The notes beneath the pieces were generated by a model. It had not been told where the DNA came from. It worked only from the letters and a program-made list of their open reading frames with translations, and did no database searches. From positions 124,001-188,000 of the forward strand of contig QPMI01000003.1 in NCBI GenBank assembly GCA_004431415.1: DNA of 64,000 nucleotides, in the 5' to 3' direction. Made by a program: the position numbers and the translations under genes. Numbering within the stretch: the stretch's first letter is position 1; every line of letters starts with the position of its first letter. Source of the stretch: Cyanophora paradoxa. Its lineage: Eukaryota > Glaucocystophyceae > Cyanophorales > Cyanophoraceae. This document shows positions 23,301 through 33,703 of this stretch, piece after piece.

Positions 23301-26300
23301 CGCGTCAGCGACCGTCTAAATCATAGTTTCCGTGCTGCGGGCGGGCGGGGGGGCGGACCTCGTGGATCGGGGCGTAGCCCTGGGCGGGCTTGTAGACGAA
23401 CTCGAGGGGCAGGGAGACGGTGACGTCGCCCTTGTCGGTGGCGCGGACGTCGTGGATGGTGACGGCGATGCGCTGGCCGGCGTTGAGCTTGGCCTCCACC
23501 GCGCAGTGGTACTTGTCCACGCCGTTGCGGTGCGTGCAGTGCAGCGCGCGCAGCGCCGTCGGCTTGCCGTCCTTGCCGCGCGACAGCTCGACCTTCTGCT
23601 GCGGGCGGGGCCGGAAGAGGCGGCTGACGGGGTTCGGCGTCTTCTTCTTGTCCTGGACGACGCGGGGGGTGCGGAGGAGGGCGCGGAGCCAGTTGTAGCT
23701 GGGGCCGGCGAGCCACTCGAGCCAGGCGTGCTCCTCGGGGAGCGCGGCGGCGTCGGCGGGGAGCTCGGCGGTGACGAGCTCGGGCGTCTCGGTGACCTTG
23801 ACCGAGGCGATCGCCTCCGGGGCGACCGGCACGATCGGCGGGCCCCCGAGGTACTCCACCGTCGGGATCGCCGCCTCCGAGGCGTAGAGGCCGCGGGCCT
23901 TCTCGATGAAGTACTTGTTGATCCCGCCCATGACCTCGCCGGCCGGCTCGTTCGCCTTCTTGGTGTGGCGGACGGCGACGGGCCCGTTGAGGATGCAGGT
24001 GCGGTCGACGTCGCGGTCAGGGACGGCCTCGAGCTCCTCGCAGTAGAAGAGCGAGTCCTTCTTGAACCAGATCTTGAGGTCCTTGTCGACGACGGGGATG
24101 TAGTTGACGGGCTTGCCCGGGCGCATGCTCAGCTGCATGAAGAAGTCGACGTCCTCGCTCGAGATGAGCAGCTCGCCGGCCTTGGGGAACTTGGCGAGGA
24201 ACTCGGCGACGACGCGGTCCGGGTTCACCTCGATGTCCTCGGGGCCGGCGAACTGGGAGGTCGCCTTGGCGCCGCTGAAGCGCTCCTCGATGCGCAGCAG
24301 GAAGTCGTACACGCGGTCCCGGAACGTCCTGCGTGCGGGGCGCCCGCGCCGTCAGCGGGGGCGCATCCGAGGCGGCGGCGGCGCGGGGGCGGCGGGGCGT
24401 ACACGTCGATCCAGCGGTCCTTGACCTCCGAGTTGCGGATGTACATGAGCTCGGTCATGCGGAGGGCGACCTCGGCGTAGGTCATGTCGGCGAGGTCGCA
24501 GACGGTGCCGTCGGCCTTCTTCCCGAAGAAGACCTTCTGGAAGTCGGCATTGAGGCGCGAGATGATGTAGTCCTTGTTCTCCGCGATCGCCTTCTCCGCG
24601 ACGGCCGGCGGCTGCGCGAAGAACTTGTTGTCGAACTCGCGCCACAGGAGCACGCCGCGGGTGGCGAGCTTGTGGATCGGCTCCCCGAGCTCGGAGAGGA
24701 CGGTCACGATGCCGCCGGCGACGCCGTCGTACGACGTCTCCCAGTCCGCCTGGTTCTCGATGCCGGGGCAGGCGGCGATGAGCTCCTTGGTCTTGTTCGG
24801 CTTGACCATCTCCTTGGCCGCGCAGAGGCGCGAGGCGAGGAGGACGCCGTCGAACGGCATCTTCGCGTAGCCGAAGGCCAGCGACCACTCGCCCGAAATC
24901 CAGGGCCACGAGCTGCCACGGAAACGATGAGCCTCGGGGGAAAGGGCGCGCGGCGGCCGAGGGAGGGAGGGGGAGGGGGCGGGGCGGCTCACCCCTCGCC
25001 GTCGCCGAAGCCGGAGCCGGCGACGAGGACGACGTTCGGGGCGCTGCGCATGAGCGCGTACGTCTCGAGCACGGGCTGGTACACGTCCTCGAACGAGTGG
25101 TGCCCGCCGGCGCGCCCGCCCGTCCACTGCAGCATGATCGTCGCCTGCGGGTTCGCCTTGGCGATCTCGATCACCGAGCTGCGCGGGGGGCGGGGCGGTC
25201 GGTCAGGCGGCGCCGCGCAGGGCGTCCGGGGCGGGGCGGGCCGCACCGGATGGCGCCGACCGCGCCGGGCTTGAAGGCGACGTGCGCGATGCCGGCCTCG
25301 CCAAGCTTGGTGATCACCTCCGTCGCTGCGGCGCGCGGCGCGGCGTGGGCCGGCGGCCGGGGGATGCGGGGGGTGGAGGGGGCGGGGGGGGCACCCTTCT
25401 CGAGGGAGGGGACGCCGGCGGCGATGGTGATGCCGTCGATGGGCTCGCCCTCCTGGAGCATGAGCTCGATCATGGGGTACTGGAAGCCCCAGAGGTACGG
25501 GTTCAGGAAGAGCAGGTTGATCGTGATGCCGTCGCCGGCCTTGATCAGGTTGCGCAGGTTCGAGATGCGGTTCCGGAAGATGTCGGGCGTGTGCTGGCCG
25601 CCGCCGGCGAGCTCGCCGTGGAAGCCGGCCTCCGAGCAGGCCACGATGATCGGCTCCGCCACCGTGCACGGCGTCATCCCCGCCAGCATCACCGGCGCCT
25701 TGCCGATCGCCCGCGTGAACTTGGTGTCTGCCGCCGCGCGCGTGTCAGCCCCCGCTCAAAGGGGAACCAAGGGCAGCTTGGCGGACCCATCATGAGGGTG
25801 CCGTCGCCGAGGCGGACGAGCTTGGGGCCGAACTCCGCGCCCCAGTCGGCCGCGTACTGGATCGAGCCCTGTGCCGAGTTGAAGAGCGCCGACTTGTCCT
25901 GCGCGGCCGCCGGCGCCGGTCAGCCATGTGGCAAAAGCGGCGCGAACTTGCCGAGAGAAAAGCGCGCCTGGAGGCTGGCGGTCGCCTTGAACTGGTTGCA
26001 GCCGACGACAGCGACGCCGGAGCCGACCTTGAGGCGCGCGGTCATGTTGCCCTCGCCGGGGCCGTAGTTGAGCAGGTGCGTCACGCTGCCGGGCCCGCCG
26101 CGTGAGACCGGGCGGGGCGGCGGGGGACAGAAAAAGGAGCGGGGCGGGCGGGCGGACCCCTTGGCGGGGACGGCCTCCGCGAGGGCGGCCGGGTAGTTGA
26201 CGGGCTGGATGCACTGCAGGTCGATCAGCTCGCCGGTCAGGTCCGCCGACTTGCGCAGGTCAGAGCCGTCCAGCGTCCTGCCCGCCCCGCCGCGGTCACG

Positions 26301-27980
26301 GAGAGAAGGAAGGAGGAGAAGGAAGGAAAACGAAGACGAAGGCGCACGAGTAGACGGGGATCTGGAGGTCGGCGGCCTTGAACTCGATGGCGAGGCGCTT
26401 GCAGTCGGCGCGGACGAGGTCGCACGCCGCCTTGCAGAGCGGCGAGTGGAACGGCACCGAGACCGAGAGGAACACCGTCGTGAACTCGAGCTTCCGCTTC
26501 GAGAACGGGATGCGCGACTGGTCGCCCTTGGCCTCCTCCTGCGCTCCGCGGTTCAGGAGAGGAAAGGAAGAGAAGGAAGAGAGCAGGGGAAAGGGCGGGG
26601 ACCTTGCGGAGGGCCTCCTTGACGGCGTGGAGGGACTCCGGGTGGCCGGCGAGGTTGACGGCGCGGGGGCCGTTGACCAGCGCGACGGTCACCTGGCGGT
26701 CCGCGGGGGCGCCCTTGTTGAAGGTGTCCACGAAGGGCTTGACCTGGTCCGGCCGCAGCTTCAGCACCGCCAGCAGCGGCGTCGGCACGCCGTCGCCCTT
26801 CTCCCTGCACTCCTGCACCAGCTCCGGGTCTAGGATCGCCTGCGGTGCGGCGCGCGCCGGATCAAATCTCGCGCGCGGCTCGCGCGAGGCGCGCGCGGGG
26901 GGCGCTGCTCGCCTGGGGGAACGCCTGCTGCATGCGGGAGCCCTGCCAGAAGAGGTAGCGCGCGGTCTGCACGATGCGGTCGCACAGCTCCTGCTCCGTC
27001 TTCGCGCTCGCGATGGCGACGGCCGCGACGACGCCCTGCGCGGCGATCAGAGCAAGGAGAGGAGCGCAAAGAAGAGGAAAAGCCGTGCCTGGCTGTGGCC
27101 GGTCGCGCCCTTGAAGAGAGAGACGTACTCGGCCGCGGAGCGGCCCGAGACGCGGTACGCGACGTAGTAGTGGAGCAACTGAGTCAGCCCGATGAGCGGG
27201 TAGCTGACGGGCGCGCTCGAGAGGTAGGATTCCGACGGCTCCGCGGCCGTGCCGCGCAGCCACGCGAGCACGTCCATGCCTACGCGCGGCGCACGATCAG
27301 CGGGGGAGGGCGGCAGGGCCGGGTGCGCGCGGGCGTGCTCTCGCACCTTCAGAGTGGAAGCCGAGGGTGGCAGCCTCGGAAGAAGCCGCCTCGTTGCGGA
27401 GGACCTTGCAGGCGCGCTCGATCAGCGGCCGCGCGAAGAAGTAGGTCTCCCAGATGGTCCGGAGCTCCGGAAGGTACGCATACGCCTGCCCGTTGAAGTC
27501 CGCAAAGAGACCAGCCGAGCCAGACTTGGCGGCGCGCAGGAGCGCGGCGTCGGAAGCCCCCGTCTCAGAGAGCATGCTCGCGGCCTCGAGCACGCTGCGG
27601 GCCTGGTAGTAGGTGGAGACCAGGCGCATCTGATTGGGAGAATCCTGAGCCACGACATGCACGTCGTTGCCGTCTACGCATCGGGACTGGAACTGAGCGA
27701 ACGCCTCCGAAAGAATGGCGAGCTTTGACTGCTCCGGGAGGTCTTTGCTGGTGGGCGCGTTGAGCGCGAGGTTGAGGAAGAGACCCATCGCCTCCACCTC
27801 CGAGTCGACGGGCTCAGCTGGCCGCCCCTCCCACAGCCGGCTCGCCAGCGGCAGGAGAGTGTCGGGAACGAGAACGCTTGCGGCCTGGCCCAGCGAGAGC
27901 CATACGCGGCTCTTTGCTGATGCTTTGATGCCATCCGCACCGTCCACGGCCACCCCGTTGCCCTTGCCCATGACGCCCAT
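13914..27980 (-). CDS. Single-chain fungal-type fatty acid synthase (FAS I, beta and alpha fused)
   Basis: This cytosolic megasynthase makes long-chain acyl-CoA from acetyl-CoA, malonyl-CoA and NADPH. It reads on the minus strand from [17 protein letters not shown] at 27980 to a stop at 13914. More than 20 short introns are removed, leaving roughly 4,000 residues. That length is close to the sum of fungal FAS beta (about 2,050) and alpha (about 1,890). Domain order is acetyltransferase, enoyl reductase, dehydratase with hot-dog repeats, malonyl/palmitoyl transferase, then directly the alpha part: ACP, ketoreductase, ketosynthase and phosphopantetheinyl transferase. Catalytic residues were seen in every transferase, the ACP, KR, KS and PPT. 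Donors are a mixture of GT and GC. The last intron (about 54 nt, near 14000) splits the PPT domain. The polypeptide looks complete and self-sufficient, because it carries its own ACP-activating enzyme. Fused FAS I of this kind is known in thraustochytrids. Confidence 0.96.
16529..16558 (-). repeat. Intronic poly-C (sense) / poly-G run, 30 nt
   Basis: On the FAS sense strand this is a C run immediately upstream of an acceptor (CCCCCGCAG then GTGGACCCG). It serves as, or has overgrown, the polypyrimidine tract. Confidence 0.95.
20370..22207 (-). other. FAS hot-dog end, malonyl/palmitoyl transferase and beta-alpha junction
   Basis: The second hot-dog segment has [20 protein letters not shown] (about 22010-22070). 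The transferase begins [19 protein letters not shown] (about 21715-21770). Its catalytic Ser is in [13 protein letters not shown] (about 21195-21238) and its His in VPFHSK (about 20668-20688). The beta-type end, [12 protein letters not shown] (about 20465-20500), runs without a stop or start through [19 protein letters not shown] (about 20350-20405) into the alpha-type start, [19 protein letters not shown]. This proves a genuine fusion rather than two adjacent genes. Confidence 0.93.
22263..27980 (-). other. FAS domains AT, ER and DH
   Basis: Acetyltransferase: [19 protein letters not shown] (about 27160-27215), then FKGATGHSQ (27085-27110) with the active-site Ser, joined across a GC-AG intron to [10 protein letters not shown]; the catalytic His is in [10 protein letters not shown] (about 26430-26462). 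Enoyl reductase: [13 protein letters not shown] (about 25670-25705), [10 protein letters not shown] (about 25588-25617), [15 protein letters not shown] (about 25090-25130) and [13 protein letters not shown], a TIM-barrel flavin-binding pattern. Dehydratase region: [20 protein letters not shown] (about 24010-24070), then the MaoC/hot-dog part with [18 protein letters not shown] (about 22885-22940). Confidence 0.93.
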
Positions 27981-28683
27981 CTGCCAAGATCACTCGCGAC
28001 CTGCGCGGGAAAGCAAAAACCTTCAGCGGTCCGCAAGCGAAGCGCGCAGCTCAGAGAAAGCCTCCCTCTAAGAACTAGACCTATCGGCGCGGCCGGCGCG
28101 GCGCCCTCCGTCCGGATCGCGTAGTCCCGATCGGCCAAATGGGCAGCCCGTCGCCCGGGCAGCGGCAGGGCAGACTGCGCCCCGGGCTGCACGTGTGCGC
28201 GACAGGCCGGCACGTCTGCTAAAGTCCGGGATCGCCCGAATGCGCATGTCTCCGCGCGCGCAACCGACAAACTGGCGTTCTGCGCGCTCCCCGGCGGAAG
28301 GGTGCGATCTTCGCACCTTTTAGACGGCCGCACGAACGGGTGCCGGCAGACGAGCTGGGATGCTGGGCGAACCGAAGTCGGGGGCTTGAGATACAGGCCC
28401 GTGATGTGTACCCCCCCATTGCTGATCCCAGTGATCCGAGGGACCTACGGCCGGGGGGCGCAAAGGCATCGCGCTCTGGCGTGCCCAGGCTACGGTTTGA
28501 GACGCTTGGAAGCCTCCAGCGAAGCCAACCGGGGTGACGGAAGGTTCAAGCCCTTTTCGGCCGTGCGAACGTGGGCTCGGCGGCGATTCCGATCGGTACA
28601 ATCGGAGGCTAGATAGCCTAGCTCATTTGAGCGTTCGGCCGCACGCACCGCCGTCGGTTTAACAGCGGCGCCTCCCGAGCTGC
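27981..28683. promoter_or_regulatory. Divergent spacer between FAS and PAQR genes
   Basis: The FAS gene (-) and the PAQR gene (+) are transcribed away from each other across 700 bp, so both promoters should lie here. The spacer is GC-rich without a TATA box. It also holds a possible structured RNA at 28447-28564. An 82- to 104-codon open frame is present on each strand, but none resembles a known protein. Confidence 0.5.
28447..28564 (+). ncRNA. Possible structured Pol III-type RNA, tRNA-like (unconfirmed)
   Basis: The ends pair over 8 bp (ACGGCCGG at 28447-28454 with TCGGCCGT at 28557-28564, last pair G-T). A 4-bp stem GCGC/GCGC (28458-28461 with 28471-28474) closes a 9-nt loop containing GG. 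A 5-bp stem with the loop TTCAAGC (28540-28556) is a textbook T-arm and contains a perfect B-box, GGTTCAAGCCC. These occupy the acceptor, D and T positions of a tRNA, but no clean anticodon arm is seen in the 64 nt between and no T run follows. It may be an intron-bearing or degenerate tRNA, another Pol III RNA, or chance. Confidence 0.25.
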
Positions 28684-30055
28684 ATGGCGCCTCTCACTCC
28701 CCGCCGGGGGACACGAGGGCGCGAGCGCGAGAGTGCAGCAGCAACGCAACGTACCACTAAACGATCGCGATCCCGCTCGAGGGCGCGGGCGTTGAAGCCC
28801 GTCCGCGCCGCTGCGTTCCTCCCTTTTTTGCCGAAGTCCAACATCAACCTCGTCCGCTTCCACGAGCTGAAGGAGACCTGGCTCCGCGGAAACGGTGCGA
28901 ATCGTTCGTATCTATTTCAAAATCTCTCTTATCTTCGCCGCTCTTCAGACTGCATCCTCAGCGGTCATCGCCAGCAGCTGCAGCCGTGCGACTGCCTGTT
29001 CTCCGTCTGCTGCATCCACAATGAGTGCGTGCGGGGCTTCGGCTCTTCTAAATTATATATTTTCCTGACATGCACACGCCGCCCGCGAAGGACCGGCAAC
29101 ATCTGGACGCACCTCCTGGCCACGCTCCTCGCAGTCGGCATCGCGATTCGCGTCCTCTTTTTCGACCTGCGCGGGGCCGCGCTGGAGCACTACCTCAACC
29201 TCGCTTCCTTTCTCATCTCCGGCATCGGGGTTCGCCCCGGCGCTTCCTTTCTTTTCTTTTCCACTTCCACGCGAGCGCTCATGCCCTGCAGGTCTTCCTC
29301 TGCTCCTTTATCTTCCACGCGTTCATGCCCGTCTCCGCGCGGGCGTTCTCCATCCTCTCCAAGCTCGATTACGTCGGTGCGACGCCCGCCCGCACCCGCC
29401 GAGCGGCCCGTCCCACATGAGCACTGAACTTGAAGACAGGCATCGCGGTGCACCTGTTCGGGGCGAACCTGCCGGCGATCAACTACGAGTTCTACTGCGA
29501 GCCGGCGCTCTGGCGCGTCTACGTGGCGCTCTTCGTGGGGGCCTCCCTCGTGATGCTCGCCGCCGCGAGCCGCGCGAGCTTCGCGGCGCCCGAGTACCAG
29601 TGGCTCCGCGGCGCCCTCTTCTTCGGCTGCGGCGTCGCCTTCATCGCGCCCCACGTCCACAAGATCGTCGCCTTCGGTGCGCCGCGGCCGCCGGCCCCCG
29701 CCGACCGCGCCCTTCCTTTCTCAAGTGTCGAGCCTCGCTCAATTTCTTTCTCGCCGCAGGGACGGGCCATGAGGAGACGGACCGGGCTCTCCCGTTCTAC
29801 ATCCTCTCGGGGGTGTTCTACGGCGTGGGCACGGTCATCTTCGCGCTGCGCTTCCCGGAGCGCCTGTGGCCGGGCCGCTTCGACTACTGGCTGCACTCGC
29901 ACCAGCTCTTCCACGTGCTCTGCGTGCCGGGCTACCTCGCCTTCCTCGCGGGCGTCCACAGCGCCTGGCGCTGGCGCTCCACCACCGAGTGCACCCACGC
30001 CCTCCCCAGGGGCCTCCTCCACGACCTCCACGACCTCTTCCCCAGCATTTTTTGA
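28684..30055 (+). CDS. PAQR-family (adiponectin receptor / hemolysin III-like) seven-helix membrane protein
   Basis: This is an integral membrane protein of the PAQR superfamily, whose members act as zinc-dependent lipid (ceramidase-like) hydrolases or receptors. Exons join INLVRFHELKETWLRGN (about 28840), ILSGHRQQLQPCDCLFS plus HNE (about 28957-29020), TGNIWTHLLATLLAVGIAI (about 29093-29150), FLCSFIFHAFMPVS (about 29293-29335), GIAVHLFGANLPAINYEFY (about 29440-29500), further helices to HVHKIVAFG (about 29675), and FDYWLHSHQLFHVLCV (about 29880-29930). The family zinc ligands are present: His in FHAF and the two His of the HxxxH in HSHQLFH. The HNETGNIWTH junction is the PAQR hallmark. The start at 28684 gives a basic N-terminal tail, but a later start is possible. 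The stop is at 30055. Ligand and location (plasma membrane or Golgi) are not evident. Confidence 0.92.
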
Positions 30056-30111
30056 AGGGCGCCGGCGCCCTCGGGCCCGGGGAGTGCGCACGCGCGCCCA
30101 TGCTGGGGCCC

Positions 30112-30135
30112 GCGGGCGGGCCTAGGCCCGCCCGC
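30112..30135. repeat. 24-bp perfect palindrome
   Basis: The half-site GCGGGCGGGCCT is followed directly by its reverse complement, centred on CCTAGG. It lies 57 bp after the PAQR stop codon. In RNA it would form a strong GC hairpin, possibly linked to 3'-end formation. Confidence 0.85.
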
Positions 30136-30547
30136 TATAGACGTGGCGCCAATCTGCAAACGTATAGTACTTTTTATTTTGCCTTTTTAATTAGGTTCAA
30201 ATTCTTGCTTGCATTTGCAGTTGGGGAGCTAGTCCGCGTACGCATGCATTCCCCAGCTAGATCTAGATGTACATGTACAATTACTTTGATAACAGTTCGC
30301 AGTAAGTTATTTCTGTTTCACTCATGCAAGACTTGGTGTCCTTCGTCAATTGAAGACTTCATCTCTTTCGCAAGCCCGCGCCCGGCGTTGATCCCCGGAA
30401 ACCCCCGCTAGCACGCCCCCGCACGTCGCACGTGATTGCCGGAGCCGCTTATGAATTGGATCGGAGCATGCACATGGCACCAGGCAAGAGCGAGGCCGAG
30501 AGAGTTGGTCAAAGAGCGAGCCCGGGAGGCCCGATGAAAGTGCGCGC
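30136..30547. other. Convergent spacer between PAQR and RPL3
   Basis: This AT-rich spacer lies between two gene 3' ends. Palindromes are dense at 30255-30285 (CTAGATCTAG, TGTACATGTACA). No gene was found. Confidence 0.6.
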
Positions 30548-32286
30548 TTAAGCGCGGCGCTTGAGGGCGCCCAGGAACTTCGACTTCTCCTCCGAGGTCT
30601 GGAAGCGGCCGTGGCCGAACTTGGACGAGGTGTCGATGAACTTGAGCTTGATCTGCTCCTGGGCCGAGCGGGTGGTGCCCGGGAGGAGGGACTTGCGGAG
30701 GGTGATCACGCGCTTCTTGGGGCCCATGACGGCGCCCTTGATCATGAGGAAGTCCTCCTTGACCTGGCCGTAGTGGGGGAAGCCACCCATGGGGGTGATG
30801 CTCTTCTCGGTCAGATCCTGCTCGGTGGTGCCGGCGGTGGCGAGGTCCTCCTGCTTGCCCACGCGGTACACCTTCTTGTTGATCTCCGTGCGGTGGAAGT
30901 AGCCGTTCTGGCCGGCGCGCGGCACCGCGAACGAGACGCGGGCCGGATGCCAGGCACCGATACAGGCGACCTGCGCGGCACGTCGGCGGCTGCGCGATCG
31001 GGCGGGCCCCGGGGCGGGCGGGGCGGACCTTGCGGAGACCCTTGTGGGTCTTGCGCGGCAGGCGGCGGGTGCCCCAGCGGGTGGTCACACCCTCGAAGCC
31101 CTTGCCCTTGGTGATGCCGATGCAGTCGATCATCTCGGACTCGGTGAAGAGCTGCGCCCTGTCGTGAGCGCGGGCCGGGCCAGCGAGGCGCGGCGAGGCG
31201 AGGCGCGGGACGGCGGGGCCGGTGCGGGAGATCGCTCACCTCCGACACGCGGACCTGCTTCTCGAACAGTCCGTACCCGAAGTCAACCTTCTCGGCGACG
31301 GTGCCGCCGTTGACCTGCACCCTGGGCGTCAGCACGGGATCCGGCGGCAGCGATCGCCGACGTGGTGCGCCTGGATCTCCATAACGTGGGCCTTCTTCTG
31401 GCGCAGGTTGAGCTTGCGGATCTGGGTGTGCGCGATGACACGGACGACCTGGAGCGGCGATCAGAGGGCGCTCCGGCGGGGAGGAGGGTTTGTGACAGAC
31501 CTGGCAGTACTTCTTAATGCGAGCGAGCTCGGCATCGATCTCCTTGTGGCCGTCAGCGTACTTCTTCACGTACTTGGTGAAAGCCTTCTTCTTCGACTTG
31601 TACCTGCAGCGCTGCTCAGCAGCTGCATTGAGGAGCTCCAGGAGGAAATGCGCACCAGTTCTTGTAGAAGCGGCGCTTGACCTCGTCGCTCAGATGCTCC
31701 GCCCACACGGTGGTGAGGGTGCGCAGGCCACGCGGGGTCTCGACGTAGCCGACGATACCGACGATGACCATCGGCGGGCACTCAAGGATGGTGACCGCCT
31801 CGACGACCTCCTTCTTGTGGACCTCTGCACAACACCACCGTCAGGTCGCCACGCGATCGAGGCCCGGCTAGGGGCCAGCACGGCCGGTAGCACGGGCAGG
31901 ACGGGAGCCGCGCACTCGAGCCAGGCTTGTCGACATCGCGGACGATGTGGGTCATGCCGGCCTTGTAGCCCATGAAGGCGGTGAGGTGGGGCTTCTTCTT
32001 GGCATCATCCTTCGGGAAGCTCTTGACTGAGGGACCACACGTAACGCGTCAAGGCTTCGAATGCATGCTGGGCAGGCTATCGCCGCGGCCAGGAGTTGCG
32101 CCGGAGGGCGGGAGCGGCGGCGCACCCTTGCCCTTCGAGCGAGCAGCGCGCTTGCGGGGCAGGAACCCCAGCGAGCCGTGCCTCGGCGCTGCGCACGTTC
32201 GAAAGCAACGAGAGGGCGCAGGAATCAGCCGGGACCGTCGAACGCCGGAATGGGGATCGCGCACCCTCGAACTTGCGGTGAGACAT
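30548..32286 (-). CDS. RPL3: 60S ribosomal protein L3 (uL3)
   Basis: This is a large-subunit ribosomal protein whose loop reaches the peptidyl-transferase centre. It starts MSHRKFE at 32286, joined by an intron to [20 protein letters not shown] (about 32140-32195). Then come [20 protein letters not shown] plus [14 protein letters not shown] (about 31920-32020), [20 protein letters not shown] (about 31745-31810), [21 protein letters not shown] (about 31550-31590), [20 protein letters not shown] (about 31385-31445), [37 protein letters not shown] (about 31075-31130), [20 protein letters not shown] plus [12 protein letters not shown] (about 30870-30970), and the final [10 protein letters not shown] before TAA at 30548. 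The [20 protein letters not shown] core and the W-containing loop (GAWHP) are intact. About eight short introns are present. It is divergent from a SERBP1-like gene with only 183 bp between start codons. Confidence 0.97.
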
Positions 32287-32469
32287 GTTGTGGTCTCGGC
32301 GACTGCGCGGCAGGAGGCGCCGGGTCAAGGGCCGTCGAGAAAACGCGGCGCCCGCGCGATCAACCCACCTCGCCTCTGTACCCGGCCACAGCTCGTACCC
32401 GCCCTAAAGGGTACATCACACGACAAAGTTTCCACCAAAAGTTTCCGTCAAGAGAGACCCGCGCCGAGG
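32287..32469. promoter_or_regulatory. Shared divergent promoter of RPL3 and the SERBP1-like gene
   Basis: Only 183 bp separate the two start codons, so both 5' UTRs and promoters must overlap here. No TATA box is apparent. Confidence 0.55.
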
Positions 32470-32880
32470 ATGACGGGCAGCAAAGACTCGAAGAAGGGCG
32501 CCGACCCGAACGCCCGGCTTGAGCGCCACAGCGGTAAGAGATTCAGACGGCTTGGTCGATCCGGTGGTCTTGTGGACTGATCGGCGTTGCGAAATCGCAG
32601 GCACTGGCGAGCCCATTCACGGGAAGGACAAGAAGGGAGGCAGTGGGAGCGCCAACTGGGGCAAGGTGCTCCGGCCATTTTGCGATCACTCACCCGTGTG
32701 CATTACCTTATCGCCACGCAGGCCGGTCAGGACGACCTCGCCGACGTCACTGACGTCGCTCACGAGGCCGAGCTCCTCAACCCGCCGGTGCGGTTGCCGT
32801 GGTCTCGTTCCGGCCGCCGATCGCTGACTCGGGAGCAGATCCAGAGCAACGTCCGCACTGCTCCGGCCGGTTCCCAGTAG
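32470..32880 (+). CDS. Small HABP4/SERBP1 (Stm1)-like RNA- and ribosome-binding protein
   Basis: Four small exons give about 78 residues. MTGSKDSKKGADPNARLERH plus SG ends at a GTAAGA donor. The second exon, TGEPIHGKDKKGGSGSANWG plus K, ends at GTGCTC. The third is AGQDDLADVTDVAHEAELLN plus PP. The fourth, after CTGACTCGGGAGCAG, is IQSNVRTAPAGSQ with TAG at 32878-32880. The spliced core RxxRHSGTG...KKGGSGSANWG is the signature of the HABP4/PAI-RBP1 domain, shared by SERBP1, Stm1 and PDCD4. SERBP1 and Stm1 sit in the mRNA channel of idle ribosomes. The protein is much shorter than animal SERBP1 (about 400 residues) and lacks RGG boxes. Head-to-head pairing with RPL3 supports a ribosome-linked role. 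Exon 4 could instead read through without splicing. Confidence 0.68.
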
Positions 32881-33703
32881 ATCATGACTGCGAGTCATGT
32901 CTGACATGGTGGACGCGGCCGTCCAACACCCGTCCGCAAGTCCATCCAACTTTTTGGCACCGGCAACTCCAGCCACGATGGGGTCTTAGCCATAGGTTAC
33001 GAAGGCTAGCGGTGACACTCGGCAGATCAAGCGCATTTCAAGCTTTTTCCTGTATTCAGAGTTTGTACAGCTTAATGATCGGGGACCTTCACCACGCCTT
33101 CGACGCGCACAGCGGGTGCTTCACTGGCCTTCTCTCGCTTGCTCTTCATCGCTCCCTCCCTTTCTTCTCCTTTCTTTAGTCCCACCGTCGCATCCTGTCC
33201 CGTGCCAGCCATACCTCTGCGGTGCATTACGCCTAGTGACTTCACTTCTCGTCTAGGGCGGCGTGTGGGTCGCTCGCATTTCACGCGTGAACGACGTGCA
33301 TAACACTTTCCTTTTCTGTTAACGATTGGCGGCCAGGCGCCTTCGTTGCCGCGGCATGCCGTTCCTCGGAATGCTGCGCTTGTTAGCTCTAGGGGTTCTT
33401 TGCACCTTGACTACAAGGCAAAACTTCAACAACTGCTAGTTCAACGAGGCCAGCGGCCGAGGTGGTGGCACTGGTGAGGACGTAGCGCCGACGTTCGCGT
33501 GCGGTGCCTGCGACGTACGCATCGTCCGCGCGCGGACGCGCGGAGATTGCGCCGCGACCATCAGTTGTGTGTAAACGCTTCGGCAATCACTCTTGTCGAC
33601 GCATCAAGCGCGAGAGACCGCGGCAGCGCCCGGGTTGTGGGGGCTGGCCGGGAGCCCAGCACGCCCAGCTGGGTACAGGACTTTCGCATCCGCGCTCGGA
33701 GTG
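32881..33703. other. Intergenic spacer upstream of KATNIP
   Basis: No gene was recognised. The spacer has moderate GC and a pyrimidine-rich stretch near 33120-33180 (CTTTCTTCTCCTTTC). Confidence 0.5.

Noticed and set aside
28320-28601. 93-codon open frame on the - strand between FAS and PAQR
   Set aside because: It is GC-driven and overlaps the possible structured RNA on the opposite strand. No conserved domain was recognised.
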